A DNA stretch of 64,000 nucleotides, taken from Flavobacteriales bacterium (lineage in GTDB: Bacteria; Bacteroidota; Bacteroidia; Flavobacteriales_D; Cryomorphaceae). The notes under the pieces are model-generated. The model did no database searches and was not told the DNA's origin. It saw nothing but the letters and a program-made list of their open reading frames with translations. The translations under genes were made by a program, and so were the position numbers. The stretch's first letter is position 1. Each line of letters opens with the position of its first letter. Shown in pieces: positions 35,766 through 43,423 of the stretch. The stretch lies in the NCBI GenBank assembly GCA_022448105.1, contig JAKVAV010000005.1, positions 173,387-237,386 on the forward strand, read 5' to 3'.

Positions 35766-36871
35766 GAATTACCATAGTTTGTGGTCACTTCATTCCCGCC
35801 ATGGGATATATTGAGGTTCATTTAGCAAGAGAATTTACCGAGCTTGGACATGAAGTGTCGGTGGTCACGAGCGATTCAATTCCTTCATACGTTCAGCATC
35901 TACACTCATCTTTTGGAGAGCCATTGAAAGGTGTCAACGTCATCCGTCTCAAGCCAATTTTTACCCTTGGTCAAATTGTTTTCGCCAATGGTGTTAATGA
36001 GGCAGTATCTAGGACAAAACCGGATCGAGTAATTGTTATCGGACTTGGAAAGAGGTTTCCAAAACCAACTTTCAACCTAGATTATAAAACAACCGTTCTC
36101 TTTGGTGATAACGCCGCAAGTTATGGTACTTCTGCCTCCCTCAAAACCAGGCTCCTGTTTGAGCTTTTTAAAAGAAAGACTTATCAAACGGCCATCAAAA
36201 ATGCAGATCGACTTGTAGCTTATACCCCCGAAAGCTTCGAAGCGGTGGGAAAAATCTTGGGAAGCAAATGGTCAAAAGAGCTTGCAAAACAGAAGGACTA
36301 TATCAGTCTTGGATTCAATCCCTCCGAGTTCTTTTTTGACCCAAATCTGCGAGAGAGAAAACGCCAATCTCTTGGCTACACTGAGGAAGATCATGTTGTA
36401 ATTACTGCTACTCGTATTCGTTCCGAAAAGAGATTAGAAAGTGTTGTTTCATCTTTTGAAAGAGCTCCTGTTAGTGTGAAGTGGTTGCTGCTCGGATCCG
36501 CTCAAGACGAATATGCAGAGCAATTAACCGCAAAGTTGAAATATTCTCTGGGAGAGGAGCGATTCAAAATGCTTCCTCATCAAAAGCGGGAAGATCTCAA
36601 TGCATTCTACAACGCTGCAGATACCGCTCTTTTTACGACTCCGGCCATTTCAATCATAGAAGCAATGGGGGCTGGGCTACCGGTTTTTATTCACAGAATG
36701 AAAAGTCTTTCACACCTGATTTCCAACCCAAGTCAAGGGGTGTTTTACGATGATCCGTCAAGAATTGCCTTGCAGCTTAAACTATTTGAAAACCGAGAAT
36801 CACTTGCTTCTTTGAATAGACATAAGCTTTCCTGGAAAAGGCAAGCGGAAATCTTGCTTCACAAGACTTAG
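35762..36871 (+). CDS. GT4-like glycosyltransferase
   Basis: 369 residues. GT-B fold: the N-terminus MRITIVCGHFIPAMGYIEVHL has the glycine-rich acceptor loop replaced by AMGY. The C-terminal half has VITATRIRSEKRLESVVSSF, WLLLGSAQDEYAEQL and the donor motif AISIIEAMGAGLPVF, in which the first Glu of E-x7-E is not obvious. It is tied to the upstream asparagine synthase by an ATGA overlap. It lacks a recognisable substrate signature and is followed by a 132-nt gap to the polymerase. Confidence 0.85.
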   Translation: MRITIVCGHFIPAMGYIEVHLAREFTELGHEVSVVTSDSIPSYVQHLHSSFGEPLKGVNVIRLKPIFTLGQIVFANGVNEAVSRTKPDRVIVIGLGKRFPKPTFNLDYKTTVLFGDNAASYGTSASLKTRLLFELFKRKTYQTAIKNADRLVAYTPESFEAVGKILGSKWSKELAKQKDYISLGFNPSEFFFDPNLRERKRQSLGYTEEDHVVITATRIRSEKRLESVVSSFERAPVSVKWLLLGSAQDEYAEQLTAKLKYSLGEERFKMLPHQKREDLNAFYNAADTALFTTPAISIIEAMGAGLPVFIHRMKSLSHLISNPSQGVFYDDPSRIALQLKLFENRESLASLNRHKLSWKRQAEILLHKT

Positions 36872-37003
36872 AACCTGTTCGGAAGTCGTTGATAATTGAA
36901 TGCTTCGAGAAGCCATATTCTGGACGATGTTCAATTATTTTGTAAATGCCGTCCCTAGGCTTTGGATAAGAAGTATTCCTCCTTAAACGACACGTATTCA
37001 AGA

Positions 37004-38275
37004 ATGACTTTTAGCGAATGGAAAGAATGGCTCGGAGAGCTGCCTTGGTTACTTAAGTGGTTTCCTCTACTCGTGGTTTTTCGTCCAATTGTAGATAGTC
37101 TCTATTTTCTCAAGGAGGTTAGCCCGCTTCTTTCACCACCTTACCTCGTGGGGATATTGACCCCAATTCTCGCTATTTCTGCGCTCGCCAGATATTATTA
37201 CCCGCATTTGGGGAAAGTCGATAAAGCTTTTACTTTTTGGTCAGTATTGGTTTTACTCAATTGTTTTTTCATTCTCCTCTACGATCCCCTATCCATGCTT
37301 TCGCTAGAGTTTTTACTCAAGCTGTCACTACCTGTTTATCTCTTCTTTTTCTTGAGAATCCTCATCAAAGATTTGAGAGACCTTCATGGTGTTTTGCAGT
37401 CATTTCTCTACTCGGCCTTGTTTATAGCGGCCATACTTATTTTCGAGGTCCTGGTTAATCCCATTGCGATTCAAGAAAGCCGAGGATTACAAAGAATTCA
37501 AGGTACTTTTGGCGACGTAGTAAGCTACGGCATGTACATCGTCTTTGCGCTTTCTGCCTCCACTTATTTTTACTTTTCCAGAAATCATATTGCAACTCAG
37601 TCAAAACGACTCATCCTAATCGGAGCAGTGGGCTCCATAGGGATTTTGGGATTGGTCAATATTCACCATACGGCGACCTACACGGTTTTCTTGTTGATTA
37701 TTGCGCTCTTTCTGCTCTTCAATTTCCGTAAAGGAAGTCCCGCTCTAGGTTTTGGGATAATTCTTCTCGCTGGGCTTGGCTTATCTTATTTCGGTAGCGG
37801 CCTTATCGAGGAGAAAATTTCTCCGCTCATTGAAACCGATATTGAGGTCTACTCGGGAGAGGCAGATACAGATAGATTATTGCACGGTCGTGTAGGGAGG
37901 TGGCGATTAATGCTCAATGACTTCTCTTCCGAAATAGTGCCGGTACAGTTTTTTGGCTACCCCTTGAAGTTCGACTACGTTTTTCAGTTTATCGGAATTG
38001 GATCACACAACGACTTCGTTCGGATTCTTTTCGCGACAGGAATTTTTGGACTCGTTCTTTATCTCAGACTTCTCGTGGTCGTTTTTCGACAGAATGTGCT
38101 CCTCGGTGCGGCTCAGAGATATTTGCTTTACGCTACATTTACTAGTTTGCTCTTTTACAGCATTAGTGTTACCCCGACAATTTATGCTCCTTTTATGTAT
38201 TTTACCCTTTCTGTTTTCGCATTTTCGGCTCTGCCCAAATCATCACAATTGAAATGGAAAAACCAAGAGTATTGA
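37004..38275 (+). CDS. O-antigen ligase/polymerase-like membrane protein (Wzy-like)
   Basis: 423 residues from the ATG at 37004 (MTFSEWKEWLG); a TTG at 36962 could add 14 residues. About ten to twelve transmembrane helices are visible (SPPYLVGILTPILAISALA, FWSVLVLLNCFFILLYD, LGFGIILLAGLGLSYFGS, ATGIFGLVLYLRLLVVVF). A large periplasmic loop near residues 270-330 contains HGRVGRWRLMLNDF and, next to it, GIGSHNDFVRILFATGIFG, which resembles the Wzy_C/O-antigen ligase motif (H-N-x-hydrophobic). It would polymerise repeat units in the periplasm. It overlaps the next GT4 by 22 nt. Confidence 0.82.
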   Translation: MTFSEWKEWLGELPWLLKWFPLLVVFRPIVDSLYFLKEVSPLLSPPYLVGILTPILAISALARYYYPHLGKVDKAFTFWSVLVLLNCFFILLYDPLSMLSLEFLLKLSLPVYLFFFLRILIKDLRDLHGVLQSFLYSALFIAAILIFEVLVNPIAIQESRGLQRIQGTFGDVVSYGMYIVFALSASTYFYFSRNHIATQSKRLILIGAVGSIGILGLVNIHHTATYTVFLLIIALFLLFNFRKGSPALGFGIILLAGLGLSYFGSGLIEEKISPLIETDIEVYSGEADTDRLLHGRVGRWRLMLNDFSSEIVPVQFFGYPLKFDYVFQFIGIGSHNDFVRILFATGIFGLVLYLRLLVVVFRQNVLLGAAQRYLLYATFTSLLFYSISVTPTIYAPFMYFTLSVFAFSALPKSSQLKWKNQEY

Positions 38276-39357
38276 TACTAGGGAAGCTGCCTCCACCATT
38301 GATGGGGCCAGCTATAGCTACACGAGTCATCCTAGATTCTGACCTTAACCTGGACTTTGAGCTACACCACTTTGATACCAGAATCAATACTGATGTGGCA
38401 GATATGGGCAGGTTTAAGTGGAGCAAAATCAAAACCATCCGTGCTCTCTATGCCTCTTTCGAAAAAACAATGATCGCGAAAAAGCCTGAGCTGGTTTTGA
38501 TTCCTATTGGTCAGACGACTGCAGGGTTTATGAAAGATGTTCCCTTCATAAAATCAGCTTCAAAAGCAGGAGCTAAGGTCATTGTTCAGCTTCGAGGTAG
38601 CGAATTCAGGACATGGTTTGACGGGTTGGATGGTATCAGAAAAAGTATGGTTCGATCGGCTCTTTCGAGGGTTGAAGGTGTGATAGTACTAGGAGATAAC
38701 CTGCGGCATCTTTTTGAAGGCCTCGTACCTAAGGAGAAAATTTTTGTTGTTTCTAACGGAGCAGATTATCGTTTCCCCGAAAGAAAGAATAAAACGCTTC
38801 GACTCTTATATCTGGCTAATTACCTTCCGGGAAAAGGAATAAAAGAACTGCTTCAAGCTTTGATAATATTGAGTGATAAAGCAGAGGTTGACTTTGAGTT
38901 TCACGCTTATGGTAGCTGGGATAGCGATGAATATAAAGAGGAGTGTTTCACACTTGTCAGTGGTAAACCTAATCTCCTACTGAATGGAAGTGTTTCTGGA
39001 GAAGAGAAATGGCAAGCCTTGGCTGATGCCGATGTTTTCATTTTTGCTCCCAATGCTCCAGAAGGGCATCCCTGGAGTTTGGTCGAAGCCTCTGCGGCAG
39101 GTTTGCCCATTGTGAGCACTGATCGAGGAGCCATTCGGCAGAATGTGATTGACGGTTTGAACGGTTTCCTTTTGGAAAATCCTGATCCTCAAAAACTAGC
39201 TAATAGAATCCAAATGATGATCTCAGATGGTTCTCTTAGGCTAAAAATGGCTGAGGCTTCTAGAAATCTTTACGAGAAGAATTTTACTGCCAAAGCGATG
39301 AGCGATCAACTGCGAAAGGTGTTCCAAAAAGTACTTGCCGTAGAATGTGTGGAATAG
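38254..39357 (+). CDS. GT4-family glycosyltransferase
   Basis: 367 residues. It opens KPRVLILGKLPPPLMGPAIA, the glycine/proline-rich acceptor loop common in GT4. The C-terminal domain reads LRLLYLANYLPGKGIKELLQ and carries the donor motif APEGHPWSLVEASAAGLPIV, followed by STDRGAIRQNVIDGLNGFLL. It overlaps the polymerase by 22 nt and the second asparagine synthase by 13 nt, so all three are coupled. The sugar transferred is unknown. Confidence 0.91.
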   Translation: MEKPRVLILGKLPPPLMGPAIATRVILDSDLNLDFELHHFDTRINTDVADMGRFKWSKIKTIRALYASFEKTMIAKKPELVLIPIGQTTAGFMKDVPFIKSASKAGAKVIVQLRGSEFRTWFDGLDGIRKSMVRSALSRVEGVIVLGDNLRHLFEGLVPKEKIFVVSNGADYRFPERKNKTLRLLYLANYLPGKGIKELLQALIILSDKAEVDFEFHAYGSWDSDEYKEECFTLVSGKPNLLLNGSVSGEEKWQALADADVFIFAPNAPEGHPWSLVEASAAGLPIVSTDRGAIRQNVIDGLNGFLLENPDPQKLANRIQMMISDGSLRLKMAEASRNLYEKNFTAKAMSDQLRKVFQKVLAVECVE

Positions 39358-41186
39358 TTGGATTCATTAGTAAAGACCTCTCGAAGCTGCGATTGAAAGA
39401 GTCGTTGGATTCACTTCATCATAGAGGTCCAGATTTTGGCAATTCTTTTCAAGAGTGGGTTGGTAATCGATGCCTCTTTTTTGGTCATCGTCGGCTCTCG
39501 ATTATCGATCTTTCCGACGATGGCAATCAGCCGATGCATGAGGATTCGCATAGCATCATTTTCAATGGAGAGGTATATAATTTTCAAGAGCTCAAGGAGT
39601 CCTTCTTAAGCCATGAAGAGTTCCACTCCAAGTCAGATACCGAAGTTGTCCTCAAGCTCTACCATAAGTTTGGATTGGACTTCGTGAAGTACTTAAAAGG
39701 CGATTTCGCCATCGCGATTTTTGATAGGAAAATTGGCAAGCTGTTCTTAGTCAGGGACCGCTTAGGCGTAAAGCCACTTTACCTGTACGAATCTGGCGAT
39801 GATTTTGCCTTTGCCAGTGAAATCAAGGCCTTCAAAGAAGCTGGTCTAAAACTTACAATTCGTCCAGATGGACTCGGAAAATTCCTCGTCTACAAATACA
39901 GCCCTGGACAGTATACATTGTATCGCGAAGTACGCCGATTGTCCCCAGCGACAACCCTGGAAATTGATCTTCATTCAGGAAAGCAAGAAGAATCGAAATA
40001 TTGGAACCTCCGCGATGGCTGCGATCCGTTTAGAGGGAGTTTTGATGATGCCAAGTTTGAACTTCGTGAAAGACTTGGCGCTGCCATTAAATCTCGTTTA
40101 ATTGCTGATGTTCCCATCGCCAATTATCTCTCTGGAGGATTAGATTCTTCAATTATCGCCTTTCACTTAAGAGGAGAGGAATTCACTCATTATTGTGCCA
40201 TAAAAAATGAAGAGGATTTGCGAGCTGAAGGAACCACTTCTGATGGAGCATTTGCTAAACAATTGGCTGATGATTGGGGGCTGAATCTGGAGACTATTCC
40301 TATCGGATTAGATCAACTTACACCTGAATTGATTCAGCGTTCCATTCAGGCTTGTGATGATTTGATCGCCGATGGTTCCATCATTCCTGCGATGCTCATC
40401 GCGGAGCGGGCTGCTCAAAAGCATCGAGTGGTTCTGAGCGGTATGGGCGCCGATGAGCTCTTCCTCGGTTACAATGGTCACTTCTTGCTCAAGCTCACTC
40501 AAATGGCCAGTGCAGTTCCTGGTTTTAAGGGAATAGCATCACCTCTACTGCAAAAAGTTAAGGCTGGCAAAGGACCTTTCAAAGCGTATCGTCGGTACCT
40601 TCAGAAATGGGGAAATAACATAGGCAAGGACTATCAAGCGGCTCGATTTAGTGTGGTTGGAGATGTCGATTCCGCCATTGGTTTGCTAAAGAATAAACCA
40701 GAATTAGATCAAATTTTTCCATCATTCGGAGCCGATGATTTTGACAGTCTCTTTGATTTTGAGATGGAGAACTTTCTGGTGAAGAATCTTCATTACCTTG
40801 ATGGCTCCTCCATGGCATTTGGTCTTGAAAGTCGAGTACCCTATCTCGACCATGAGTTCGTTTCCTTCGCCGCCAGTCTTCCTGTTGAGTTTAAATTGGA
40901 CAATCAACTTCGTTCTAAGAAAATTCTAAAGGCCGCGTACGAAGACGTCCTTCCAAAAAGCATCACCAAAAGACGCAAAGCTGGTTTCGGAATGCCGCTC
41001 AGATCTCTTTTATCAAAAAAGAAGGTCTTAAACGAGCTCCTTGATTATGAGGCTCTTGAAGCTACAGGTCAGATCGATATGGACAAGCTGAGGGATTTGG
41101 AAGAAGCGCATATCAGCGGAAAGCAAGACCAGTCCGCGTTGATTTATGCTCTGATAGTATACGGCCAAACGTTAAGCGAAAAGTGA
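39345..41186 (+). CDS. asparagine synthase (glutamine-hydrolysing), class II amidotransferase, copy 2
   Basis: 613 residues. The glutaminase domain starts MCGIVGFISKD with Cys2 and has HHRGPDFGN, RRLSIIDLSDDGNQPM and IIFNGEVYNFQELK. The synthetase domain has SGGLDSSI near residue 263 and LSGMGADELFLGYNG. It ends with the usual SRVPYLDHEFVSFAASLPVEF. It differs from copy 1 over most of its length, so the two are not a recent duplication. The overlap with the GT4 before it and the position next to the polymerase suggest amidation of a sugar acid in the same repeat unit, rather than free asparagine synthesis. The next gene is 286 nt away. Confidence 0.9.
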   Translation: MCGIVGFISKDLSKLRLKESLDSLHHRGPDFGNSFQEWVGNRCLFFGHRRLSIIDLSDDGNQPMHEDSHSIIFNGEVYNFQELKESFLSHEEFHSKSDTEVVLKLYHKFGLDFVKYLKGDFAIAIFDRKIGKLFLVRDRLGVKPLYLYESGDDFAFASEIKAFKEAGLKLTIRPDGLGKFLVYKYSPGQYTLYREVRRLSPATTLEIDLHSGKQEESKYWNLRDGCDPFRGSFDDAKFELRERLGAAIKSRLIADVPIANYLSGGLDSSIIAFHLRGEEFTHYCAIKNEEDLRAEGTTSDGAFAKQLADDWGLNLETIPIGLDQLTPELIQRSIQACDDLIADGSIIPAMLIAERAAQKHRVVLSGMGADELFLGYNGHFLLKLTQMASAVPGFKGIASPLLQKVKAGKGPFKAYRRYLQKWGNNIGKDYQAARFSVVGDVDSAIGLLKNKPELDQIFPSFGADDFDSLFDFEMENFLVKNLHYLDGSSMAFGLESRVPYLDHEFVSFAASLPVEFKLDNQLRSKKILKAAYEDVLPKSITKRRKAGFGMPLRSLLSKKKVLNELLDYEALEATGQIDMDKLRDLEEAHISGKQDQSALIYALIVYGQTLSEK

Positions 41187-41390
41187 TTTAACGATGGTCA
41201 CCACTCTTAGGATTTTTTGCTTTTTATTCTGTTTGGACCTCATATAATCTCCTCATGAAAAATTGATGTTCTCGAAGTCTTTACCCCATTTTATTGGAAT
41301 AGCATAACTCTACATGATGGAAGTGGTGCTGTTTCTTCTGTACATTGCGAATTGGTTATTAACCACAAAGTATTATGAACTGCTTTGCTT

Positions 41391-41419
41391 TTGACAGCTT
41401 CAGCATTTGCGATTATCTA
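41391..41419 (+). promoter_or_regulatory. possible sigma70-like promoter before the DUF4019 gene
   Basis: TTGACA at 41391-41396 is a perfect enterobacterial -35 hexamer. TATCTA at 41414-41419 follows after 17 nt but matches the -10 hexamer poorly. No TAnnTTTG box is seen upstream of this gene. I give it as a weak candidate. Confidence 0.3.
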
Positions 41420-41460
41420 TATCCTTCGATCTCTGATATAGCAATAGAATTTCGATTCTT

Positions 41461-41466
41461 AAAGGA
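41461..41466 (+). promoter_or_regulatory. canonical Shine-Dalgarno site before the DUF4019 gene
   Basis: AAGGAG lies 6 nt before the ATG at 41473. Almost every other start in the window lacks a Shine-Dalgarno sequence, as is normal in Bacteroidota, so this site is unusual and fixes the start. Confidence 0.6.
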
Positions 41467-41472
41467 GTTGCT

Positions 41473-42204
41473 ATGAAATCTTTTTTAAAATATTTAATTG
41501 TCTTGTCAACCTTGGTCATAGGGTGCCAGTCTGGGACCATTGAGATGAGAGAGCTAGTTGTCGTAGATTATTTTGACGATAGTTCGAATAATATTCAACT
41601 TGCCAAAAACCTATGCTATTACGATTTTTTATATGTCGATCCGCCGCCTTATGAAATTGCACGACTTCTGAAAAATGGCTACATCAAGTTTGATTATGTC
41701 GTCCAAGAAAGAAATCGCGTAAAAATTGTTATTTACTATAGCCAAGTTGAGGAATTTTTAAAAAGCGAAGTCATTAATTTTTTTCGTGCAGAGATGGCCG
41801 TAAAACTCGAGAAACATCTCGAACACAAAGAATTTCTTGAAAAAGCAAAAAGAACTTCAAGTGAGTTGGTAACTTCTTTAGATGAGAAAAGATATCAAGT
41901 AATGTGGGAGAGTTCTTCCAGCATAATGCGATCCGCGATAAACGAGACAGAATACTTAAATGCGATAAAGGCGAGAGAAGACCTTTTAGCGGTGGGTGGG
42001 GAACGTCAATTTTTACATGCAAATTATTATGAAACCCTTCCTGATGTTGATGCCGAAGAGGGTTGTGTAGTAGTTTTCAATTTTTCACAGGCTCCAGAAA
42101 ATTTTGAACAGTTTGTTCTGATTAACGAGAATGAACAGCCTAAACTGGTTCGTTATGACTACTATTTGAATGCTAACCAGTGGCAGAAGAGTTCTCGCCT
42201 ATGA
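41473..42204 (+). CDS. lipoprotein with DUF4019-like C-terminal domain
   Basis: 243 residues. The lipoprotein signal ends at Cys18 (LVIGCQSG). Residues ~95-240 resemble the DUF4019 domain: a long helix, then AKRTSSELVTSLDEKRYQVM, AINETEYLNAIKAREDL and QFLHANYYETLP, ending in a strand rich in charged residues. DUF4019 proteins are mostly proteobacterial and of unknown function. The gene stands alone between the polysaccharide operon and the nucleotidyltransferase module and has an unusually strong ribosome-binding site, so transfer from another lineage is possible. No role in glycan synthesis is evident. Confidence 0.65.
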   Translation: MKSFLKYLIVLSTLVIGCQSGTIEMRELVVVDYFDDSSNNIQLAKNLCYYDFLYVDPPPYEIARLLKNGYIKFDYVVQERNRVKIVIYYSQVEEFLKSEVINFFRAEMAVKLEKHLEHKEFLEKAKRTSSELVTSLDEKRYQVMWESSSSIMRSAINETEYLNAIKAREDLLAVGGERQFLHANYYETLPDVDAEEGCVVVFNFSQAPENFEQFVLINENEQPKLVRYDYYLNANQWQKSSRL

Positions 42205-42390
42205 GGCTGGATAATCATGCTGTGGAGCATCACTTGTTAGCCGCCGCAGAGGGTATGCCACCCTGCGCTCGCTCGGCTTAGATTTACGCCTTGATAGTCT
42301 AAGGTGTAGTTGAATGGATATTTGTTTTTCTATATTTTTCATTACTCGTAATGGTTGTGCTCAAGCTTTTCAAAAATCGAGGAAATCAGT
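42205..42390. other. non-coding, structured intergenic DNA
   Basis: The stretch between the DUF4019 gene and the small antisense ORF contains two hairpins (listed as a repeat) and then AT-rich sequence without a supported gene. Confidence 0.5.
42217..42281. repeat. tandem hairpins / imperfect inverted repeat
   Basis: ATGCT-GTGG-AGCAT (42217-42230) forms a small perfect hairpin. The next element has outer arms TTAGCCG (42238-42244) and CGGCTTA (42274-42280) and inner arms CGCAgaGGGT / ACCCTGCG (42245-42267). There is no U-tract, so it is not an ordinary terminator. It is locally more GC-rich than its surroundings. Confidence 0.5.
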
Positions 42391-42534
42391 TTAGTTCCAT
42401 CGAAAGACTCTAGTAGCTGCTATTCGTTTTTTGCATTCCAATTCTTGCTCCACTATTATTCTTTCAATTCTCGAGACCAGTTTGCCGCTAAATCTACCCG
42501 CTCTTGACGCCTCACTCTCAAGTGATTTGATCAT
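42391..42534 (-). CDS. small basic ORF, possible gene or gene remnant (47 aa)
   Basis: On the minus strand an ATG at 42534 opens 47 codons ending with TAA at 42391. The product (MIKSLESEASRAGRFSGK, then LVSRIERIIVEQELECKK) is predicted to be one long amphipathic, basic helix. The frame continues upstream of the ATG for about 15 further codons without a stop, so it could also be the 3' remnant of a longer gene. It is divergent from the nucleotidyltransferase module that starts 60 nt away, and no known gene covers this DNA. I do not recognise a family. Confidence 0.35.
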   Translation of the reverse strand: MIKSLESEASRAGRFSGKLVSRIERIIVEQELECKKRIAATRVFRWN

Positions 42535-42593
42535 GTTTTCTTGATAAGTGATGATCTTCAGAGACTTTTTTGGGATATACCTAACTTTACCCT

Positions 42594-42779
42594 ATGCGAG
42601 TATCCTTCGGAAGCAAAGCTGAGCATAAGCAAAAAAAGCAAGAGGAGTTTTTGGCTCTTTCCCCAGCAGAGCGATTTTACCTCTTTTTAAAACTCAGTAG
42701 AAGGATTGCTGAGTTTCCTACCTCTAAAGATGTATCGAGGAAGTCGTCAAACTTTGTGATAACAGCCAGAGACGTTTGA
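42594..42779 (+). CDS. small protein upstream of and coupled to a nucleotidyltransferase
   Basis: 61 residues, basic at both ends (MRVSFGSKAEHKQKKQEEFL, then LSPAERFYLFLKLSRRIAEF). The LSPAERF...LKLSRRI segment is typical of short helical proteins found directly upstream of DUF6036-type nucleotidyltransferases in Bacteroidota. Its stop overlaps the TTG start of the next gene (TTGA), which argues for coupling and therefore that it is real. Such pairs look like toxin-antitoxin modules; which partner would be the toxin cannot be told here. Confidence 0.6.
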   Translation: MRVSFGSKAEHKQKKQEEFLALSPAERFYLFLKLSRRIAEFPTSKDVSRKSSNFVITARDV

Positions 42780-43255
42780 GAGAGTGGGACGATGATATCG
42801 ACTTATTCATTCGGTTATGCCATGAGCATGATGTAAAGATGATTTTAGTAGGAGGCGGTGCGGTAAATTTTCACGGTTATCAGAGGCATTCATCGGATGT
42901 GGATTTTTGGATCAAAACAGATTGGCATAATCTGGATAGACTTATTGGGGTATTTCGGGAAATGGATCTCGATATTTCGACCTTCCCTGAAGCGGTTATG
43001 AATCAAGAGCAAAACGTCTCGGTCAAATTTTCTCCACTCGGCTTAGACCTTGAGTTGATTACCAAATTTGAAATCGGAAAATCATTTGATGAAGCGTATG
43101 CCGATGCTGTGATTGCGGAAATCAAAAGAATACCAGTCCGTCGCTGGCGCGTTCTGAGCTTCTCAGATTTAATTTTGAGTAAGGAAAAAGCAGCCAGACC
43201 AAAAGATTTACTCGACATTGAAGAATTGAAGAGATTAAAATCTGACACAGACTAA
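42776..43255 (+). CDS. nucleotidyltransferase (DUF6036 / MNT-like)
   Basis: 159 residues starting at a TTG that overlaps the previous stop. The first helix REWDDDIDLFIRLCHEHDVK precedes the active-site segment ILVGGGAVNFHGYQRHSSDV. This segment ends in DVDFW, so the GG-x-A-(x)n-DxD nucleotidyltransferase motif is complete. An internal ATG before ILVGGG would delete the conserved first helix, so the TTG is preferred. The C-terminal VLSFSDLILSKEKAARPKDLLDIEEL is also family-typical. Homologues occur as orphan or toxin-antitoxin-like enzymes that may nucleotidylate RNA or proteins. The target is unknown. Confidence 0.8.
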   Translation: MREWDDDIDLFIRLCHEHDVKMILVGGGAVNFHGYQRHSSDVDFWIKTDWHNLDRLIGVFREMDLDISTFPEAVMNQEQNVSVKFSPLGLDLELITKFEIGKSFDEAYADAVIAEIKRIPVRRWRVLSFSDLILSKEKAARPKDLLDIEELKRLKSDTD

Positions 43256-43423
43256 ATTCAAGTCAGGTATTCTTCAACCAAGTCAAATTTTCGCTTTTTT
43301 TTAATTGAATTTCCAGATTCGAAATCTAGTGCTGTTTGCCTAAAACTTGTGGATAAGATGCGTCACATTTCTTTCAATGAGGAAAAGGAACAACTTAATT
43401 TTACCAACCCTTAAAAGATTGAT

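Noticed and set aside
33876-41186. Recent tandem duplication of asnB
   Set aside because: The two proteins differ over most of their length and in domain details, so they are separate lineages.
42237-42281. Possible integron attC site
   Set aside because: The core sites have the wrong orientation and do not fit RYYYAAC/GTTRRRY.
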